64,000 nt of DNA from Streptomyces sp. MNU76 (GCF_020982545.1 NZ_JAJKLK010000030.1:1-64000), one strand, 5' to 3'. Shown: positions 1 through 10,551, numbered from the stretch's first letter. Numbers and translations are program-made. Notes: a model not told the origin generated them from the letters alone.

Positions 1-948
1 GCGGGGCCAGGACCTCGCCGATCTCCGTTCTCAGCGCCTCGACGTGGTGGCGTTCGCCCCTGACGAGCACGACGAAGTCGTCCGCGTAGCGCACGATCCG
101 CCAGTTCGGCAGGTTCTTGGCCACCCGCGTGAAGCGTCGCGAGTCGCTGGACATCGTCCCGCCTGGCTTCCACGGCCCACATCGTGCTCATCGAGCGCGG
201 ACAGCGCGATGTTGGCCAGCAGCGGAGAGGATCCCGCCTTGCGGGTGCCGGTCTCGGATGGCTCCATTGTCCCGGTCTCCCGCAGGATTCCGGCCTTCAG
301 GAACGCCTTGACCAGGGCGAGCACGCGCTTGTCCTTGACTCGGGAACGCACCCGGTCCATGAGGGCCGTGTGGTCGATCGAGTCGAAGCACGCCTCGATG
401 TCCGCGTCCAGGACCTGGCGGTAGCCTTGGGTGCCCCAGAAGTGGATCTCGGCGATCGCGTCGTGCGCCCTCCGGTTGGGGCGGAACCCGTAGGAGACCG
501 GCGTGAAGTCAGCCTCAAAGATGGGTTCCAGCACCAGTTTCAGCGTCGCCTGGACTACGCGGTCGGCCACGGTCGGGATGCCGAGACTCCTCAGTTTCCC
601 GCCGTGCTTGGGGATCATCCGCTCGCGTACCGGCAGCGGGCGGAACGTCCGCTGCCGAAGCTGCTCGCGCAGCTGGTCCAGGAACACCTCCACGCCCACC
701 TGCTCGGCGATGGTGCGGGCCGTGGCCCGGTCCACGCCGCGGTGCGGGCACCTGTTGCCGCGACCCGGTCCCACGCACGTGCGAGGAACCTGCGGTCGCA
801 TACCAGGTGGTACAGATCATCGAAGCGGCAGCCGGGATCGGCCGCCGCCCAGCGGTGCAGCTTGGTCTGCATCTCCCGTACCTGCAGCGGCCGCACCACC
901 GGCGTCGCGCTGCACGGCCGGAGTCTCCACTCCGGCGTCTTCGGGCAT
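1..948 (-). pseudogene. Group II intron-encoded reverse transcriptase, frameshifted and cut by the window edge
   Basis: These are remains of a group II intron maturase/reverse transcriptase, the protein that reverse-splices and copies intron RNA. Reading from 948 there is the N-terminal block LQVREMQTKLHRWAAADP, then after a frame change near 740 the RT fingers and palm (LPVRERMIPKHGGKLR, VSYGFRPNRRAHDAI, DADIEACFDSIDHTAL). A further break separates QGGILS from SPLLANIAL near 230, and the catalytic YADDFVVLVRGER lies in yet another frame near 60-100. The X/maturase domain would lie beyond the left edge. At least three frame breaks are visible, so the copy is probably dead unless the indels are sequencing errors. 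Confidence 0.75.
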
Positions 949-1395
949 TGCAGTCCCCTTCCACTCGTTACCTGCTGCCGCCCTTCGCCATGTACGCGGC
1001 TTTCCCGCGCTCGGACTACGGCGGCTCCGCCCATCCCGGACCGTTCGGCCCGGGTGGACCCAGCCCGGATGTCCGCGCCGGATGCGCGGCGCGGCCCGGG
1101 ACGGTTCCATTCCCTTTCACTGTGATCGCTTGTCGGAGGCGCCCGGCTATACCCGGCGGCATCGCCACGGCTACGCCGCAGTCCTTCACCGTGGCCTTGC
1201 GCGGCGGCGAACGAGACCTCCGCGCAAGTCGCCTGCCCGAGCAGATGGCAGACGCGCACCGCACCCAGCCCAGATCCGTCAGGTTCGAGCTGGTGGGAAT
1301 TCGTTACGAGGCTTCACACACCGGTTCCTCTCGTACACCTCTCCGTCATGCTCGCCGGGCACACGGCCATCTGACGGTCCTGGCCCCGCCCCGGC
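949..1395 (-). other. Non-coding stretch upstream of the intron RT, possibly intron RNA domains
   Basis: About 450 bases upstream of the reverse transcriptase hold no convincing gene. On the minus strand the stretch is rich in short complementary G/C segments, as expected of the structured 5-prime part of a group II intron. I could not fold it or place the GUGYG boundary or domain V, so this is inference from position only. Confidence 0.25.
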
Positions 1396-1436
1396 TTTGT
1401 CAGGGCTGCTTCCCGCCCTCCCCGGCACCTCCCGGA

Positions 1437-1904
1437 TCAGGCTGCCCTCAGCTTCAACCCCACTGCTGCGACAGCAGGTTGGTGCAGGTCTTTCACCTCC
1501 ACTCGATCAACAAGCGCCTCACGGCGCACCCGCTCGACGATCCACCGCTTGGGCAGCACCACGAAGCCGCGCATGTCGTCGCTGCGCTTGACGATCGCCA
1601 GGACCAGCGCGAACGTGGCCAGGCAGTACTCGACGAGGCCGCCGGTGTAGCCGCCGTCGGCCCAGACCAGCTCCAACTGGTGGTGGGCGTCGGCGACTTG
1701 CCGCAGCAGGACCTGCGCGGCGGCGCGATCACCGGTGTCCGCTGCGGTGACCATCACACCCAGCAGCAGGCCGAGCGTGTCGACCACGACGTGCCGCTTG
1801 CGCCCGTTGACCAGCTTCCCGCCGTCGAAGCCACGGCTGTCCGCACCGACGGCGACGTCCGCCTTGACCGACTGCGAATCGATCACACCCGCACTCGGCT
1901 CCAA
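1437..1904 (-). pseudogene. IS5-family transposase fragment
   Basis: This is the middle part of an IS5-family DDE transposase. Visible signatures are IDSQSVKAD (first catalytic Asp), GRKRHVVVDTLGLLLG, and VWADGGYTGG (second Asp). The N-terminal helix-turn-helix half is missing upstream of 1904. The sequence stops resembling the family just after KRWIVERV at about 1540, where the catalytic-Glu region should follow, and runs into unrelated residues. Both ends are lost, so it cannot be active. Confidence 0.8.
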
Positions 1905-2139
1905 TCACACGTCGGTGCAGCCGAGTTGAACTCCACCGGCGCGAGCGCGTACAACTGCGGCAACAGGGTCTCCTGGATCTCGGTCGGCTTCGCAACCCCG
2001 AGCTACCAAGAGGCCCTAATCCGTTGCTAAGGGCGTTCCGAGGAAGCGGTTGGCTCCCGGGATGTTCGAGTGCCGGACCGTGACACCTCGTGGCTGCCGG
2101 GCGGGCAACGCCTCGCTTTAGACAGCGTGCGCGGTCCTG

Positions 2140-2597
2140 GTGCTCATGGTGGTGGCGGTCGCGTGGGCGCCGTATGGATGCCCCAAGAGGCCCTGGCGTG
2201 TGATGCCTCAAGGCAGAGCGGCGACATGCGGTGCAGCGGGGCCGCCACCACCGTCGACGGGCGCTGGTGCTCGTCGGCACTGGACGGACGCCTGTGCGGT
2301 CTGGGCCTTGATGCCTCCAGCCAGAGCGGCGCCGTCCAGGGCCGTCGAGCGTCAACACCGATTCTTGATCACTCGTTGGTGTTGGTGGTGCGAGCCTGCC
2401 GCACGGTGACCTCTTGATACGCCCGAGCCGTCCGAGCTCCCGCGCAGACCGAGGCCCGTGGGGTGCACTGGTGCCACGAACGGCTAGTGAGGTGGAGGCA
2501 CATCCGCAGGACGGTTGATGCCTGGGATTAGGTCGCTCGCGTGGCCCGCATGCGCTCGTCACCAGCGCAAACACCTGCACATCGGGGAGGGACAACC
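2140..2597 (+). ncRNA. IS110 left non-coding end, candidate bridge-RNA region
   Basis: This is roughly 450 non-coding bases directly upstream of an intact IS110 transposase. IS110 elements are known to encode a structured bridge RNA in such an end, which pairs with donor and target DNA. The part near 2380-2500 recurs at 17850-17970 without a transposase, with shared blocks such as GGTGACCTCTTGATA (2405-2419 and 17878-17892) and TGCCACGAACG. An internal near-repeat (CAGAGCGGCG with its flanks) occurs twice between 2200 and 2340. RNA status is inferred from family and position; the RNA ends are not determined. Confidence 0.4.
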
Positions 2598-3824
2598 TTG
2601 ATCTACTGCGGAATCGACTGGGCGGAACGAACCCACGACGTCGCCCTGGTAAACGATGCCGGGGCGCTGGTGGCCAAGCGGCACATCACCGACGACGCGG
2701 CCGGCTACAAACTGCTGCTGGACCTGCTCGCCGAGCACGGCGACACCGAGGAGAACCCGATCCCCGTGGCGATCGAGACCTCCCGCGGCCTGCTGGTTGC
2801 CGTGCTGCGAACCGGCAAACGCAAGGTGTTCGCGATCAACCCGCTGGCCGCCGCCCGCTACCGCGACCGGCACTCCGTCTCCCGCAAGAAGTCCGACCCC
2901 GGCGACGCACTCGTGCTCGCGAACATCCTGCGCACCGACATGCACGCCCACCGGCCGCTGCCGGGCGACTCCGAACTCGGACGCGCTATCGCCGTCCTGG
3001 CCCGCGCCCAGCAGGACGCGCTGTGGAACCGACAACAGATCGCCAACCAGCTCCGCTCCCTGCTGCGCGAGTACTACCCCGCCGCCCTGGAAGCCTTCGC
3101 CACCTGGACCAACGGCCTGTGCCGCCCCGAAGCCCGCGAACTCCTCAAGGCCGCACCGACTCCCTCCCGGGCCGCGCGGCTGACCCGCACCCAGCTCCAG
3201 GCCGCCCTTAAACGAGCAGGCCGCAAGCGCGGCATCGAGGCTGAGGCCGACCGCGTCCGCGAGGTCTTCCGCGCCGAGTGGGCCCACCAGCCGCCGCTGG
3301 TCGAGAACGCGCTCGGCAAGCAGATGCTCGCCCTCCTTCTCCAGCTGGAAGCCGCCTGCACCGCCGCCGACCAGCTCGCCGAGGCGGTGGAAGAGGCGTT
3401 CCCTCAGCATCCGGACGCTGAGATCCTGCTGAGCTTCCCCGGGCTCGGTATCCAGCTCGCCGCCCGGATCCTGGCTGAGATCGGGGACGACCACAGCCGC
3501 TTCGCCGACGCCCGCGGCCTGAAGGCATACGCCGGCTCCTCGCCCATCACCAGGGCCTCCGGCAAGAAGTCGTCCATCACACGGCGGTGGGTGAAGAACG
3601 ACCGGCTCAATCACGCCGGCTACCTCTGGGCCTTCGCCTCACTCCGGACATCCGCCGGAGCCAACGCCCACTGCCGGCGACGACGCGAGCACGGCGACTG
3701 GCACGCCGCCGCCCAGCGCAACCTCTTCAACCGCATGATCGGCCAGCTCTACCACTGCCTACAACACCGCCAGCTGTTCGACGAACACACCGCGTTCCCC
3801 ACCGAACTCGCCGCCGCAGCTTGA
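2598..3824 (+). CDS. IS110-family transposase (DEDD recombinase), apparently intact
   Basis: This RNA-guided recombinase moves the IS110 element through a RuvC-like domain and a C-terminal Tnp20 domain with a catalytic serine. The RuvC signatures are YCGIDWAERTHDVAL (first Asp), VAIETSRG (Glu) and KKSDPGDALVLA (paired Asps). The C-terminal part has FPGLGIQLAARILAEIGD and YAGSSPITRASG. The TTG at 2598 is chosen because GGGGAGGG lies about six bases upstream and the protein then begins at the usual family start; an upstream ATG at 2541 has no such signal. Length, about 408 residues, is normal. This is one of the few full-length transposases in the window, so the element may be mobile. Confidence 0.92.
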   Translation: MIYCGIDWAERTHDVALVNDAGALVAKRHITDDAAGYKLLLDLLAEHGDTEENPIPVAIETSRGLLVAVLRTGKRKVFAINPLAAARYRDRHSVSRKKSDPGDALVLANILRTDMHAHRPLPGDSELGRAIAVLARAQQDALWNRQQIANQLRSLLREYYPAALEAFATWTNGLCRPEARELLKAAPTPSRAARLTRTQLQAALKRAGRKRGIEAEADRVREVFRAEWAHQPPLVENALGKQMLALLLQLEAACTAADQLAEAVEEAFPQHPDAEILLSFPGLGIQLAARILAEIGDDHSRFADARGLKAYAGSSPITRASGKKSSITRRWVKNDRLNHAGYLWAFASLRTSAGANAHCRRRREHGDWHAAAQRNLFNRMIGQLYHCLQHRQLFDEHTAFPTELAAAA

Positions 3825-3935
3825 CGCGTTGGCATCGTGAGGTGTCTGTTCTCATGCACGCGACCGACTGCGGTCACCCGATCGAGACTCCCGTTCGACG
3901 CACACCACTCAAGATCGGAACGACAACAGCCACTG

Positions 3936-5521
3936 AGCTTGGTGTTTAACCTCGGCCGTTCACCTGACCTGCTGATCTTGGCTCGTTCCCGAGACAGCAG
4001 GGCGGCCGTTCTTCACGCTTCGAGGTGTCGAGCAACGTCGCGTGAAGGAACGGCCGCTGGTGAAGAGTCTCGCCGCTGAACAGTCCGCTGACGCCGCGTT
4101 GGGTGTCCTGTCCCACTTTCGTGTCGAGTTCTACGACTGCCTCTACACCCGGGCGGATGCGCTCTTCGAGCTCACCGACGCGGTGCTGTGCTCGGACGGC
4201 CCGGTCACCTCGCTGGTCGAGTTGACGCTCACGGCCGAGCACCGGCGCGGGCACGGAGCAATGTACGACGCCGTCAACCACGGCTGGCTGGAACCGCGCC
4301 GCCTGCGCAGGCTGCTGGCCTCCACGCCGCTGCCGCGAGCCGCCGACGGGCGGATCGTGCTCGCGGTGGACGTGAGCAACTGGCTGCGACCCGACGCCCC
4401 CACCAGCCCGGAGTTGCTGTTCTGCCACGTCTACGGGCGGGGTCGCAGTGCGGATCAGTTCATCCCCGGCTGGCCCTACTCCTTCGTCGCCGCACTGGAG
4501 ACGGGACGCACGTCCTGGACTGCCGTGCTGGACGCGATGCGGCTCGGGCCGGCCGACGATGCCACCGCGGTGACCGCCACCCAGCTGCGGGAGGTGGTCA
4601 CCCGGCTGGTGCATGCCGGGCAGTGGCGGCCGGGCGACGCGGACATCCTCGTCGTCATGGACACCGGCTACGACGTCACCCGCCTCGCCTACGTCCTGGC
4701 CGACCTGCCCGTCGAGCTGATCGGCCGGCTCCGCTCGGACCGCGTCATGCTCCGGGACGCCGGCCCACGCCGCTCCACCCCACGCGGCGGACAGCCCCGC
4801 AAGCACGGCGGCGTCCTCACCTTCTCCAAGCCGGAGTCCTGGCACACCCCTGAACAGGCCACGACGTGCGACACCACCCGCTACGGCCAGGCCGAAGCCC
4901 TCGCCTGGGACCGGATGCACCCCCCGCTTGCAGGCCCGTGGCCCCTGGCTCGACCACTGCGGTGAACTCCCTTTAATCCACGGCACGTTGATCCGGCTGA
5001 AGGTCGGGCACCTGCCCGGCGACCGCGACCCCAAGCCGGTGTGGCTGTGGTCCTCACGCACCGGAATGACCGGACAGGACGTCGACCTGCGGTGGCAGGC
5101 GTTCCTCCGCAGATTCGATCTTGAACACACCTTCCGGCTGTTCAAACAGACCCTGGGCTGGACCGTCCCCAAGGTCCGCGATCCACACACGGCCGACCTG
5201 TGGACCTGGCTGATCATCGCCGCCCACACCCAACTCCGCCTCGCCCGGCCCTCGCCGAGGACCTCCGCCGACCCTGGGAACGGCCTGCCGAGCCGCGCCG
5301 ACTTACCCCCGCCCGGGTCCGCCGGGGGTTTCGCCACCTCCGCGTGAAGACAGCCCGTCCCGCCGACGTGCCCAGACCCTCCAAGCCCGGCCCCGGACGC
5401 CCACCCGGCTCGAAGAACCGCAGGCCAGCCCCGCGTCACGAGCCGGGGAAGACCGTGAAACGAATCGAAACCCTCACCGAACACGTCCGCCTGAAACAGC
5501 AGCGAGGTTAATGATCAAGCT
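3936..5521 (+). mobile_element. IS4/IS701-like insertion sequence with 19-bp imperfect terminal repeats
   Basis: The left end AGCTTGGTGTTTAACCTCG (3936-3954) matches the reverse complement of the right end AGCTTGATCATTAACCTCG (5503-5521) at 16 of 19 positions. The element is about 1.6 kb and holds one transposase reading frame, which is broken. I did not find a convincing target duplication at the flanks. Confidence 0.7.
4042..5511 (+). pseudogene. IS4/IS701-like transposase with two compensating frameshifts
   Basis: This is a DDE-type transposase of about 490 residues if repaired. The first frame runs from GTG 4042 to about 4925 (ILVVMDTGYDVTRLAYVLADL near the catalytic core). The second covers about 4925-5260 (LEHTFRLFKQTLGWTVPKVR, containing the usual catalytic-Glu region). 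The first frame's register then returns to 5511 with a basic tail (GPGRPPGSKNRRPAPRHEP). The first break is an extra C in a C run near 4920, and the second a missing C near 5255. Both lie in homopolymers, so sequencing or assembly error is as likely as decay. Confidence 0.8.
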
Positions 5522-5577
5522 GAGACGATCCATGGTCGAAAGCCTCTACTTGATGTCTAGGCGTCTACGCTGAAGAC

Positions 5578-6146
5578 ATGGACGCCGTCTCGGAGCTCTT
5601 GGCAGAGGTACGGGCGCGCGGCGCCGTCTTCCGGCAGACGATCATGCGACCACCCTGGGCCCTGCGGATGGCCAGCGGCGCCCCGCTGACGCTCGCCACG
5701 ATGGTGCGCGGCCGGGTGTGGATCGTGCCCGACCAGCACGAGCCGGTGCCGATCGGTGTTGGCGACATCGCCGTCATCCGCGGCGACGCGCCCTACGCGG
5801 TGGCCGACGCCCCCCCAGACCGAACCCTCGCTGGTGGTGACCAGCGCCGACTACCGTCCACCCGTGGACGGTGGTGCATCTGGCGGCCGAGGTAGGGGTA
5901 TCGCGGGCGGCGCTCGCCAGGCGGTTCACCACCCTGGTCGGCGAACCACCGATGTCCTACCTCGCGGACTGGCGGATCACCTTGGCTGCGGACATGCTCC
6001 GGGAGACCGACGACACGGTGGGCACGATCGCAAGGAAGGTGGGTTACGCCAACGCCTTCGCTCTGAGCGTGGCCTTCAAACGACTGCGCGGCACACGTCC
6101 CAGTGATCACCGGAACTCGGAATCAGCGCAATGGCGGGCCGGATGA
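5578..6146 (+). pseudogene. AraC-family cupin regulator with internal deletion
   Basis: The N-terminal cupin part of an AraC/XylS-type regulator (MDAVSELLAEVRARGAVF to about DAPPQTEPSLVVTSADYRP, with a frame slip at a C7 run near 5815) is joined directly to the C-terminal double helix-turn-helix (VSRAALARRFTTLVGEPPM, VGYANAFALSVAFKR). Members of this family are about 300 residues; here roughly the middle third is missing. A functional repressor or activator is unlikely. Confidence 0.7.
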
Positions 6147-6186
6147 AGCCGTTGCTCTCCACGAAGCCGCACGTATCCTGCGGGCT

Positions 6187-6573
6187 GTGACCGCGACATA
6201 CGTGCTGGACGGCACCCGGATCAGGACGCTGGAAGACTTCTGGCGAGTCATCGGCGAGACGATCAACGGCCCCGATGGCTACTTCGGCAGGAACCTCGAC
6301 GCTTTCGCCGACTGCCTCAGCGGCGGATTCGGAACGCCCGACGACGGTGACTACGTGGTCGAGTGGCGGGACCACCAGGCGTCTCGCGAGCACTTGAGCT
6401 ACCCAGAGACTGCTCGGCAGTTGGAGATCCGCCTTTCGCGCTGCCACCCCACGAACCGCCCAGCGGTCAGTGCCGAGCTGGCCGCGGCGCGTGAGGAGCG
6501 GGGGTCAACCGTCTTCGACTGGTTGATCGGCATCTTCGAAGAACGGGCCCCTGGTGTCCTGAGACTCCGGTGA
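6187..6573 (+). CDS. Barstar-family ribonuclease-inhibitor-like protein
   Basis: This is a small acidic protein of about 128 residues in the barstar (RNase inhibitor) superfamily, whose best-known member blocks the secreted RNase barnase in the cytoplasm. Recognisable features are YVLDGTRIRTLEDFWRVI, YFGRNLDAFADCLSGGFG and DYVVEWRDHQASREHL. GTG 6187 is preferred because the domain begins immediately after it; a longer frame is open from 6103 but adds non-conserved sequence overlapping the AraC remnant. No barnase-like partner is visible nearby, so it may be an orphan immunity gene. The ribosome-binding site is weak. Confidence 0.75.
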   Translation: MTATYVLDGTRIRTLEDFWRVIGETINGPDGYFGRNLDAFADCLSGGFGTPDDGDYVVEWRDHQASREHLSYPETARQLEIRLSRCHPTNRPAVSAELAAAREERGSTVFDWLIGIFEERAPGVLRLR

Positions 6574-8062
6574 CGCTGGAGGCCTGTCTCCTCGCCACCT
6601 GCGCTGCGGCCTCCGTCGACGCCGGCCAACTCTCCAGCCTCAGGCCTGTGTAGTGGACCTGAAGGACGCTTGGCAGCCCGCGCGTCCGAGAATCGCTCCG
6701 AGAAGTTGACGGCGTGCCGTGCGATTCATGGCCGAGGCTGCGCCCTGCAACAGTGTTCGCGCGTGCGTGTCCCTCCAGAGGGTTGTTCCCCACCCGTGGT
6801 TGACGCCGTGGTCCGGCCATGAGCGAAGCGCCAGAGCCCATGCCCGGAAAGCGTGGGCGACGTGACCGGGCGGCAACCGGTACTGGACTTCGAACTCTGC
6901 GATCTGCCGGTTCGTCGCAGCGGACAGACCAGGGATGACGTGTCGACTGCCGCCGCTCCTGCGACGGGGCTGACAGGCTCTGATCTCGCCCGGTCACCGG
7001 CGAGGCATGGTCACTCCTCCTTCATGCACGTGCCTACCCTGAGGGCGGTGTCCAGAACAGCCTGGCGTTGGCCGCGGTCTCGGGTTGGCTGCGGGGGAGT
7101 CGGGTCACGAACAAGGCTGACCATGCGCGACATCGCCGCCCGCACGGCGTCCACTCGGACGGCACCGCCGGCCCGGACCAGCTCAGCGACGAGTGCGCGG
7201 CCGTGGTCGAGAGGTCGGTCGGCGAGCACGGAGGCGTCGCGGCCGACGATCTCACAGGCCGAATGTCCGGTCAGCGCTTGCGCCTCGGACTCCACATGCT
7301 GATCCGACCCGCGGGATCGATCACTGCGACAGCCAAGCCGTCCTCGAGCACCTTCGGGCCCTGCACGTGAGGCTGCGCACCGTACACACCTTGCGGATCG
7401 TGCGGAACCGGCACCTCCATCACCTACCGCCGTTTTGGCACAGCAGCTTCTTGGTGCGCCGATGACACGTACTCGGCCGTACTCGGCCCGCTTCGGCACC
7501 AGCGCAGGCTATGTGCCTCGCTTCCGATTTCCCTGGGAGAAGCGCGAAGTGCCACTCGGTGGAGTGATGAGCAGCAGGCACGGGCGCAGTGACAGCCTGG
7601 CGATCATAAATCAGCCGGCCGTAAGGGCCGACCGGCAGGGCTGCCATCAGCCGATTCGACGGCCGTTGGGGTGCGACCAGGGCTGTCTGTCGGCCGGGTG
7701 GGGTCGTGACGTCAGGGACGTTGCGGATCTGGGCTGCTTGTCGACCGGGCGAAACTCCTACTCCGACTGACGATCAAGATCGCGAGCAGGCCGAAAGCGG
7801 TGAACGGGTTCGTGGATGTGCCGAGCCCCGGCGATGGCGGGGAGGTCACTGGAGTGGTGGATGCACGCACCCGGAATGTCAGGGACCACGAGACGCTGCC
7901 CAAGCACTCCGCAGCGATGCTCACACTCACTGGAACCTTGTCTCCGTCAGTCCCGCCACGACCTGGCCCCGGCATCCTGGTGTTGGCCGTTCACCCCTGT
8001 CAGGTCCTGCTCCGTGCCCGCCGCCGGTCTGGCGGTCGTCCAGACCGGCGGACGAGGCGACG
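6574..8062. other. Long gene-poor stretch with one PAS-like remnant
   Basis: No intact gene can be supported here. Open frames on both strands lack recognisable domains, clear ribosome-binding sites or plausible neighbours, and look like GC-driven chance frames. The only recognisable piece is a PAS-like fragment at about 7060-7375, listed separately. Confidence 0.5.
7060..7375 (-). pseudogene. PAS-domain fragment, probably from a SpoIIE-type phosphatase
   Basis: On the minus strand GLAVAVIDPAGRISMWSPR is followed, after a frame change near 7275, by LTGHSACEIVGRDASVLAD. Together these resemble the PAS domain that precedes PP2C/SpoIIE-like phosphatases in Streptomyces. No downstream catalytic domain remains. 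It is judged from pattern only. Confidence 0.4.
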
Positions 8063-8668
8063 TCACGCAGGGGCGCCGAGCGGCGGGTGCTCGAGCACGC
8101 GGGGCCGGTACTCGACCAGTTGGATGCGGCCGTCGAAGGTGCGGTGCTCGATCATCTCGAGGGCGACGTCCGGGTAGCCGTCGTAGATGCGTTCTGCGCC
8201 CGTGGCCCCGGTGATCACCGGGAACATCACGACCCGGAAGCGGTCGACGAGTCCGGCTCGCAGCAGGGACCGGCACAGGCTGAGGCTGCCGATCGTGCTG
8301 AGGAGCCTCGTGCCGTCCGACTTCATGGCGCGCACCGCCTCGACGGCGTCGTCGCGGACGAGTGTGGAGTTGGCCCACGTCAGTGGCTCCTCGAGGGAGG
8401 AGGAGAAGACCACCTTGGACGCTTGCGTGAGTTCGTCGACGGACGCCTCCTCTTCGGGCCTGAACTCGTCTTGGCCCTCCGGGACCTCGCCTGCGGCGAA
8501 GCCCGACATCAGGCGGTAGGTGTTCGCCCCCATCAGGTAGGTGGCCTCGGGCTGCTCGCCGAGCCAGGCGAGGTACTCCGGCCCCTCCAGGCCCCAGAAC
8601 CCGGGCCACCCCTCTCCCGATGCGTAGCCGTCGAGGGAGGTGATGAAGTCGACGAGAAGTTCCGACAT
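8063..8668 (-). CDS. Dihydrofolate-reductase-like (RibD C-terminal) family protein
   Basis: This 201-residue protein belongs to the RibD C-terminal/DHFR-like reductase family, which binds NADPH; most bacterial members have no assigned substrate. The start LLVDFITSLDGYASGEGWPG, the loop TYLMGANTYRLM, the segment GSLSLCRSLLRAGLVDRFR and the ending VMFPVITG are typical in order and spacing. GGAAGGG lies about seven bases upstream of ATG 8668. It stands alone between a gene-poor stretch and an IS481 fragment. Confidence 0.85.
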   Translation of the reverse strand: MSELLVDFITSLDGYASGEGWPGFWGLEGPEYLAWLGEQPEATYLMGANTYRLMSGFAAGEVPEGQDEFRPEEEASVDELTQASKVVFSSSLEEPLTWANSTLVRDDAVEAVRAMKSDGTRLLSTIGSLSLCRSLLRAGLVDRFRVVMFPVITGATGAERIYDGYPDVALEMIEHRTFDGRIQLVEYRPRVLEHPPLGAPA

Positions 8669-9193
8669 GGCGGTTTCCCTTCCTGGGCTGTCACGAGCTT
8701 GGACCGGCCGGGAGCCACAAACTCATCGGCCACGCTGTGGATTGACGAGAAAACTCTTTACGCCGCAGCCGATCAGGTCGGCGGAGCGGTCGAAGTTGAC
8801 GGGCTCGAACTGGTCCAGGTCGACGGAGCCGGTGATATCGATGGTCTGTGGCGGCTCGGCGCGACCTCTCCCAGCCCGTCGGGCTCCACGAGCGGGCCCC
8901 ACGGCGAAGGGGGGCCTGGATGCCCTGGCAGGAGAGATCGGTTCCGCGCGACGGCGGGGCCGCGCCGTGTGCTGGTTCGCCGCGAGAGCGGGGTGGCCGC
9001 GGTCGATCCTTCCGTCAGCCCACTGCCTGCTGCCTGCCGCCTTCGGCTCCCAGGTCCCAGGTCCCAGGTCCCAGGTGACGATAGCCCTGTGGAACCGCCC
9101 GCAGGGATAGCCCTCGCGGCTGGCCTCTCCGCCCCACCATGCGCCCCCATTTCGCCGGCGGCGGCTGCCCGTTCTGGAGAGCGATGCCGTGGG
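8669..9193. other. Intergenic stretch with a 7-bp tandem repeat
   Basis: No gene is supported. It contains four perfect tandem copies of TCCCAGG at 9048-9075. The rest shows no recognisable signal apart from the likely promoter region of the upstream reductase. Confidence 0.5.
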
Positions 9194-9517
9194 CTAGTTG
9201 TATTGACCCGCAGGGTTGTTTACGCGGGTGATGGGTGGCTGGCCGCCGAGTGCGGCGTGGCAGCGGTGGTGGTTGTAGGTGTGTAGGAAGTCTGCCAGGG
9301 CTGCGGTGCGTTCGGTGTTGCTGGTGTAGGGCCGCAGGTGGGCCCATTCGTCGAGCAGGGTGCGGTTGAAGCGTTCGGCCTTGCCGTTGGTGTGTGGCCG
9401 GTAGGCGCGGGTGAGTTTGCCGGTCGCGCCGAGGTCGGCCAGTGCCTGGCGCCAGGCGAAGCTCTTGCGGTAGGGCCAGGCGTTGTCGGTTGGCCCGTTG
9501 GCTGCGCGATTCGGCAA
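9194..9517 (-). pseudogene. IS481-family transposase, C-terminal fragment
   Basis: This is the C-terminal third of an IS481/IS3-like integrase-core transposase: AYRPHTNGKAERFNRTLLDE contains the catalytic Glu, and HRCHAALGGQPPITRV is the usual ending. The HTH and the first two catalytic Asp regions are missing upstream of 9520, so the element is dead. Confidence 0.85.
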
Positions 9518-9706
9518 TGAGCCCGTTTCATCCTGACGTCGCTGGTCGCGGGGCTGGTGTGGGTGCGGTGGCCGGTGCTCGTGCAGGTCGTGCGCGGTTG
9601 CTGAGCATCGTGATCGTCTGACAACGAGCCCCGATGGATTCCGTGGTCCGGCTGGCGACGTGCGCGACGGATCGATACCCCGCTGTTCAGGTCTTGCGGG
9701 ACGGGG

Positions 9707-9931
9707 TCAGTCTTTGCGGATGCTGAGCAGGTCTCCGGGTTGGCAGTTCAGTTCGCGGCAGATCGCGGTGAGGGTGGAGAAGCGGATCGCCTTCGCCCTG
9801 TCGTTCTTGAGGATGGAGAGGTTGACCACGGTCACCCCGACCCTGGCCGCCAGTTCGGACAGGGTCATGCCGCGCTGGGCCAGCAGTCGGTCCAGGTGGA
9901 CCTGGACCCGGTGTTCCTCTTCTGGAGGCAT
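9707..9931 (-). CDS. Small XRE/Cro-like transcriptional regulator (YozG type)
   Basis: This 74-residue protein is almost entirely one helix-turn-helix (GMTLSELAARVGVTVVNLSI, then LTAICRELNCQPGDLL). It is the usual partner of DUF2975 membrane proteins. Its ATG overlaps the stop of the upstream DUF2975 gene by one base (TGATG), so translation is probably coupled. The perfect palindrome in the operon promoter is the obvious candidate operator for autoregulation. The DNA-binding role is clear from the fold; the regulated function is not known. Confidence 0.88.
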   Translation of the reverse strand: MPPEEEHRVQVHLDRLLAQRGMTLSELAARVGVTVVNLSILKNDRAKAIRFSTLTAICRELNCQPGDLLSIRKD

Positions 9932-10551
9932 CAGACCAACCCCTCGGTATCGGCGCGCAGCTTCGTTCCGCGCCGGAAGACTTCTCCCAGCGCCAGGATG
10001 AGGAAGGCCAGTAGCACGTACTCGCCGGTGAAGGTGACTGAGAACGGAACCTGCTCGGCCATGGGGGTACCGGTCACTAGTATTTCTGTGGTGAGCGCTG
10101 GCAGCACCGGGGCGAGGAGGGCCTGCACCAGCACCGCGAGTCCTATGACGCTCAGGCGTCGCGCGTTCACAGGCACGAAGACGTCGCCGCCGCGCAGGGT
10201 CCGGGCCATCTTGAAAAGGAGGGCCAGGATGAGGAACAGGAGCAGGCTGCCGACGACTTCCGGCAAGGCGAGCAGCAGGCGCTGACCCAGGTCGGGGTCG
10301 GCGAAGACGAGATCCGCCCAGTGGGTGCCGGTGAGGGTCATACCGTGCCCCGTCACCGCATCAGTCACGATTCCCGGTACCCGGGTCGCTGTCGCGGCCT
10401 CAACCTCGCGGGTGTCCGTCGGATCTATCAGACCGGCCACTCCGAGGGCCGGAAGCAGTACCCCGAAGACGCCGACCAACAGAGCAGCCAGGCCCAGAGC
10501 TGCCTCCAGCAGCCGACTGTCGGTCTGGCTCCACCAGGACTTGGCACCCAT
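9931..10551 (-). CDS. DUF2975 membrane protein
   Basis: This 206-residue protein has four predicted membrane segments (around residues 15-40, 100-120, 132-155 and 175-195), an extracytoplasmic loop between the first two, and the DUF2975 hallmark of a C-terminal FRRGTKLR-type positive stretch. The function of DUF2975 is unknown, but it is almost always encoded next to a YozG-like HTH protein, as here. It is the first gene of a two-gene operon driven by the promoter and palindrome at 10574-10620. Confidence 0.88.
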   Translation of the reverse strand: MGAKSWWSQTDSRLLEAALGLAALLVGVFGVLLPALGVAGLIDPTDTREVEAATATRVPGIVTDAVTGHGMTLTGTHWADLVFADPDLGQRLLLALPEVVGSLLLFLILALLFKMARTLRGGDVFVPVNARRLSVIGLAVLVQALLAPVLPALTTEILVTGTPMAEQVPFSVTFTGEYVLLAFLILALGEVFRRGTKLRADTEGLV

